Assembly (NCBI GenBank): GCA_900554845.1
Contig: USIY01000024.1
Span: 1 to 17,295 of the forward strand
DNA length: 17,295 bases
Direction: 5' to 3'
From: an uncultured Bacteroidales bacterium
GTDB lineage: Bacteria > Bacteroidota > Bacteroidia > Bacteroidales > Muribaculaceae
Below the pieces are notes generated by a model. It worked only from the letters and a program-made list of their open reading frames with translations, did no database searches and was not told the DNA's origin. The translations under genes were made by a program, and so were the position numbers. The stretch's first letter is position 1. Each line of letters opens with the position of its first letter. Positions 14,004 through 17,295 of the stretch are shown piece by piece.

Positions 14004-15340
14004 GCGCCTAAAATGATCTCCGACAATGTGGGATGGCCGAAAATCAGTTGTTTTATATCATCACGTGTACGGCGCAACGCAATCAGATCCGCGCATTGCT
14101 GAGCCAGGAGGGCAGCCTCCGCCCCCATGATGTGGGCCCCTATCAGGCGACCGTCGGCTTTGTCGAAAATCAACTTGCATATACCGTCGGTCTCCCCCAT
14201 TGCCAAAGCCTTTCCGTTGCTCCTGTAGAAACTCTTGCCGATCTCCACTTCTATTCCTTTGGCCTTGCACTGTTCTTCGGTAAGTCCGGCCATACCGCAC
14301 TCCGGGTCGGTGAACACAGCGGAAGGCACCACCTCGAAGTCTATGTCGTCGGTCTTGCCGAGTATATGGTTCAGCGCGCGCTTGCCCTGCGCCGAAGCCA
14401 CATGCGCCAGCATCATACGGGCGTTCACGTCACCTATCGCATATATATTGGGAACATTGGTGCGGAAGTTTTCATCCACGACTATTCCACGGGGAGACCA
14501 TTCCACGCCTGCGGCGTCCAGATTAAGACCATCCACATTCGGACCGCGTCCTACGGACATCAGGACATTGGTGGCCGTCACAGTCTGTTCTTTCCCTTTA
14601 GCTTCGTAAGTGACGGCTACCCGATAGTCATATGTTTCCTCTATCTTGGTCACGGCGGCTCCAGTTATTATTTCAATACCGCGCTTAGACAAAGTCTGTT
14701 TTAAGCGTTTGGCGATATCGGAATCAAACGGAGGCAATATCTGTTTCATGTATTCTATAACCGTCACCTTCGAGCCGAACGAGGAGAATATGGAGGCGAA
14801 CTCCATGCCGATCACACCTCCTCCGATCACTATCAGTTCCGCGGGAACAAACTCCAGAGCCAACGCTTTTGTGGAATCCAGAACCCATTCCTTGTCAGCG
14901 CCCGGAATCGGCAACGAACGGGAATGACTGCCTGTTGCCACGATGATGTTGTCGGCGTCAAATTCCTCGTCGCCGACAGTAACCGTCGTAGTGTTTTTGA
15001 ACGAAGCCATACCGTTCACCACATTTACTTTTGCCTTTGTCAACAATGCCTCGACGCCGCTTCTCAACTGATCCACAACCGCCGCTTTGCGGGCCGTGAC
15101 CTTGTTGAAATCGACATCGAACTTCACATTGTCGCAGGCAAAATCCGCCGCCTCTCTCATTGTGGTGACAACCTTAGCATCCTTCACCATACATTTGGTG
15201 GGGATACATCCCTCGTTCAGGCAAGTGCCCCCCAGACGGCCCCCATTTACGAGAGTAACGCTCATACCTTGCGCCGCCGCCTCCAATGCTGTCTCATATC
15301 CTCCGGGGCCCGCCCCTATTATTATCAAATCGCTGTGCAT
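13997..15340 (-). CDS. lpdA: Dihydrolipoyl dehydrogenase
   Basis: Flavoprotein disulfide reductase of 447 residues that reoxidises dihydrolipoyl groups with NAD; next to gcvPA/gcvPB it is most likely the L-protein of the glycine cleavage system. FAD is bound by GAGPGG (9-14). The redox disulfide is CLNEGC (Cys40, Cys45), followed by IPTK. The NAD-binding motif is GGGVIGMEFASIF, the second FAD motif is YAIGDVN, and the C-terminal catalytic His-Glu pair sits in GHPTLSE. Two small deviations: the acidic residue that usually ends the second beta strand (LIEK in many homologues) is Asn32, and the HAHPT motif reads FGHPT. Neither should abolish activity. A Shine-Dalgarno-like AAAGGA precedes the ATG. 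The upstream 83 bases hold an RNA hairpin. Confidence 0.93.
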   Translation of the reverse strand: MHSDLIIIGAGPGGYETALEAAAQGMSVTLVNGGRLGGTCLNEGCIPTKCMVKDAKVVTTMREAADFACDNVKFDVDFNKVTARKAAVVDQLRSGVEALLTKAKVNVVNGMASFKNTTTVTVGDEEFDADNIIVATGSHSRSLPIPGADKEWVLDSTKALALEFVPAELIVIGGGVIGMEFASIFSSFGSKVTVIEYMKQILPPFDSDIAKRLKQTLSKRGIEIITGAAVTKIEETYDYRVAVTYEAKGKEQTVTATNVLMSVGRGPNVDGLNLDAAGVEWSPRGIVVDENFRTNVPNIYAIGDVNARMMLAHVASAQGKRALNHILGKTDDIDFEVVPSAVFTDPECGMAGLTEEQCKAKGIEVEIGKSFYRSNGKALAMGETDGICKLIFDKADGRLIGAHIMGAEAALLAQQCADLIALRRTRDDIKQLIFGHPTLSEIILGAC

Positions 15341-15365
15341 ATGTCCTTTTAAGTTCTAAACAACA

Positions 15366-15399
15366 ATATGAGACAAGACGCAAGAGTCTTATCCCATAT
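15366..15399 (-). promoter_or_regulatory. Intergenic RNA hairpin between gcvPB and lpd
   Basis: On the minus-strand transcript 14 consecutive pairs form between 15386-15399 and 15366-15379, two of them G-U wobbles, around a six-base loop. Read on the plus strand the same two positions would be A-C mismatches, so the structure fits RNA made leftward. A weak TGTTGTTTAG follows, so it could be a leaky terminator that lowers lpd relative to gcvPB, or a processing or stability site. Confidence 0.55.
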
Positions 15400-15423
15400 C
15401 GTTATAACATGATTTTTTCAGTT

Positions 15424-16896
15424 TCAGTTCTTTTCCCCGCACATCTGACGATATGACAGGACGGGATTCTTGGCTGCCGTTGTCTCGTCAGGATGCGATA
15501 TGACTGTAGTGACGGGAGCGTTCTTCACTGTTTCCGGATCCTCGATGGCTTCCTTCGCCACTTTGCGCATCACGTCGATGAATTCATCCAGAGTCTCGAG
15601 GCTTTCGCTTTCGGTAGGCTCTATCATCATCGATTCATGGAACAACAGCGGGAAATAGATGGTCGGCGCATGGAATCCGAAATCCAACAAACGTTTAGCC
15701 ACGTTCAGAGTGGTAACTCCTGTGCTCTTGTCGGCCAGTCCGTCGAAAACGAACTCATGCTTGCAAGGTCCATCCACAGGGAGCTTGTACACATCACGCA
15801 GGCTTTCCTTGATGTAGTTAGCGTTCAAAGTCGCCATCGGACCGACTTTCTTGATGTTGTCGCGGCCAAGGCTCAGGATGTAGGCGTAAGCCTTCATCAT
15901 CACCCCGAAGTTTCCGAAGAAAGTAGACACGCTGCCCAGCGATTTATCACCGTCGGTCACCACATCGAACGTACCGTCGTCAAGTTTCACCACACGCGGC
16001 ACAGGAAGCAGGTCAGTAAGATGCGCTGCCACGCCTACAGGACCCGAACCGGGACCTCCGCCGCCGTGAGGTGTAGAGAAAGTCTTATGCAGATTGATGT
16101 GCATGATGTCGAAGCCCATGTCACCGGGACGCACTTTACCCAGCATCGGGTTCAGGTTGGCACCGTCATAATAGAGCAGTCCTCCGGCGTCGTGCACAAG
16201 GCGAGCTATCTCTACAATCTCCGTCTCGAACATCCCCAGAGTGTTGGGGTTGGTCATCATGATTCCGGCCACAGTGTCGTCCAGAAGAGGCTTCAGATCC
16301 TCCACATCGATACTGCCGTTCGGTTTTGACTTGACCTCAACCACCTCCAGACCGGCCACCATGGCCGACGCAGGATTAGTCCCGTGAGCCGTGTCGGGCA
16401 CTATCACCTTCGTACGCTTGTTGTCGCCGCGCAATTCATGGTAACGGCGCATCACCAGCAGTCCGGTAAGCTCGCCGTGAGCGCCGGCGTATGGGTTGAG
16501 GGTGAACTCGGCCAGTCCGGCCAGCGACGCCAACGCATGCTGCAGATTGTAATAGAGTTCCAGCGCACCCTGCGCGCTGCGCACGTCCTGCAGCGGATGC
16601 AGACCGATGAATTCCGGCATGGCGGCAAGTTCCTCGTTGATTTTGGGATTGTACTTCATCGTACAGCTGCCCAAAGGATAGAATCCTGTATCGACTCCGA
16701 AATTCTTGTTCGAAAGGTTCGTATAGTGACGCACCACATCCAGTTCACTCACTTCGGGAAGTTCCGCGGGCTTTTCCCTGAGAAGATCTGAGGGTATGGC
16801 CGAGAATCCGTCGGTGTCGTAATTGTCCTTAGGAAGCTGGTAACCTTTGCGGCCCGGCTTTGAAATCTCGAATATTAACTTATCGTATTCTTTCAT
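15424..16896 (-). CDS. gcvPB: Glycine decarboxylase P-protein subunit 2
   Basis: Pyridoxal-phosphate subunit of the two-part glycine decarboxylase, 490 residues. With GcvPA it decarboxylates glycine and loads the aminomethyl group onto the lipoyl arm of the H-protein. The cofactor lysine is Lys271 in NLHKTFSTPHGGGGPGSGP. Other family blocks are FYPLGSCTMKYNPK (72-85), NPYAGAHGELTGL (134-146), PDTAHGTNPASA (167-178) and MMTNPNTLGMFE (213-224). Length is normal for subunit 2. It starts 13 bases after the gcvPA stop codon, which keeps the two halves stoichiometric. The gene is complete and shows nothing odd. Confidence 0.95.
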   Translation of the reverse strand: MKEYDKLIFEISKPGRKGYQLPKDNYDTDGFSAIPSDLLREKPAELPEVSELDVVRHYTNLSNKNFGVDTGFYPLGSCTMKYNPKINEELAAMPEFIGLHPLQDVRSAQGALELYYNLQHALASLAGLAEFTLNPYAGAHGELTGLLVMRRYHELRGDNKRTKVIVPDTAHGTNPASAMVAGLEVVEVKSKPNGSIDVEDLKPLLDDTVAGIMMTNPNTLGMFETEIVEIARLVHDAGGLLYYDGANLNPMLGKVRPGDMGFDIMHINLHKTFSTPHGGGGPGSGPVGVAAHLTDLLPVPRVVKLDDGTFDVVTDGDKSLGSVSTFFGNFGVMMKAYAYILSLGRDNIKKVGPMATLNANYIKESLRDVYKLPVDGPCKHEFVFDGLADKSTGVTTLNVAKRLLDFGFHAPTIYFPLLFHESMMIEPTESESLETLDEFIDVMRKVAKEAIEDPETVKNAPVTTVISHPDETTAAKNPVLSYRQMCGEKN

Positions 16897-16909
16897 TTCT
16901 TCAGTCCAT

Positions 16910-17295
16910 TCAGGCCTCCAGCATTAATGTCACCAATTTGTCGATTTCCTTACGGCTGCGCTTTTCGGTAACCGCGAAAGTAACAAGTCCGTCGCCGAGA
17001 TCCACGCCGCCCATGAAACCGTTTTTCATCAGATGATCGTTAACCTTCTTGATGTCAAGATCGGTCTTTACGGTAAACTCCTTCAGGAACGGTTTGTCGA
17101 ACACAGGATGGAATTTACCGGAGGCAATGAGTTTATTGTAGAGATAATGCGCGCCGTCGCAACTCAGTCTGTTCACTTCCTTGAGTCCTTCGGGACCCAT
17201 CAGGGCCACGTAGACAGTGGCGTACAGGGCCATGAGGCTCTGGTTCGAACAGATATTGCTGGTGGCTTTCTGGCGGCGGATATGCTGTTCGCGCG
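16910..17295 (-). CDS. gcvPA: Glycine decarboxylase P-protein subunit 1, C-terminal part
   Basis: Partial: the gene enters from the right edge, and only about 128 C-terminal residues are present. The first visible residues read REQHIRRQKATSNICSNQSL, the conserved block of GcvPA shortly before the C-terminal domain, followed by MALYATVYVALMGPEGL. The end (GGVDLGDGLVTFAVTEKRSRKEIDKLVTLM) is the expected small alpha/beta domain. The internal ATG at 17233 is not the start. It leads the operon as far as can be seen; whether gcvT or gcvH lie further upstream is outside the window. Confidence 0.93.
   Translation of the reverse strand, partial: REQHIRRQKATSNICSNQSLMALYATVYVALMGPEGLKEVNRLSCDGAHYLYNKLIASGKFHPVFDKPFLKEFTVKTDLDIKKVNDHLMKNGFMGGVDLGDGLVTFAVTEKRSRKEIDKLVTLMLEA

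Noticed and set aside
16910..17233. Separate 107-residue gene starting at 17233
   Set aside because: The frame continues to the window edge with the conserved GcvPA block, so this is the C-terminal part of a longer gene.

Overview
The window looks like a chromosomal piece from a Bacteroidales bacterium of moderate GC content, plausibly a gut Muribaculaceae-type genome. This is inferred from the gene families and from promoters of the Bacteroidetes type (-33 TTTG, -7 TAnnTTTG); no marker was searched. The window is mostly metabolic and housekeeping genes. It shows no tRNA, rRNA, CRISPR array, insertion sequence or phage gene. All genes run on the minus strand except hemW.

Left part (1-5832): about 217 bases without a recognisable gene; a Crp/Fnr-family regulator; a clear rho-independent terminator; and an EF-G paralogue whose GTPase site lacks the catalytic histidine. 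That paralogue matches EF-G2 (FusA2), the carbon-starvation translation factor of gut Bacteroides. hemW is divergent from fusA2, and each has a TAnnTTTG promoter element. hemW runs tail-to-tail into a DcaP-like outer-membrane porin with no base between the two stop codons. The porin start codon lies inside a 52-base near-perfect palindrome.

Middle (5935-7442): a compact thiol-redox unit. It holds a thioredoxin with a DsbA-like CPHC site, a membrane protein joining a catalytically dead C39-peptidase-like domain to a VKOR domain, and a 57-codon gene that overlaps the VKOR stop codon as TAATG. This is the best candidate for an undescribed small system: a disulfide relay tied to a non-catalytic peptide-binding domain and a small acidic peptide.

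Glycogen block (7556-11864): a eukaryote-like GT3 glycogen synthase followed by a GT35 alpha-glucan phosphorylase, probably one operon closed by a strong terminator. About 290 bases upstream hold a candidate promoter and a possible long structured leader.

Right part (12241-17295): a DUF3127 OB-fold protein with an SSB-like acidic tail, with its own textbook promoter and terminator. Beyond it lies a glycine-cleavage operon transcribed in the order gcvPA (cut by the window edge), gcvPB, lpd, rsmG and a glyoxalase-II-like hydrolase. A wobble-paired RNA hairpin lies between gcvPB and lpd. GcvPA/GcvPB decarboxylate glycine and Lpd reoxidises the lipoyl carrier; RsmG and the hydrolase appear to be co-transcribed passengers.
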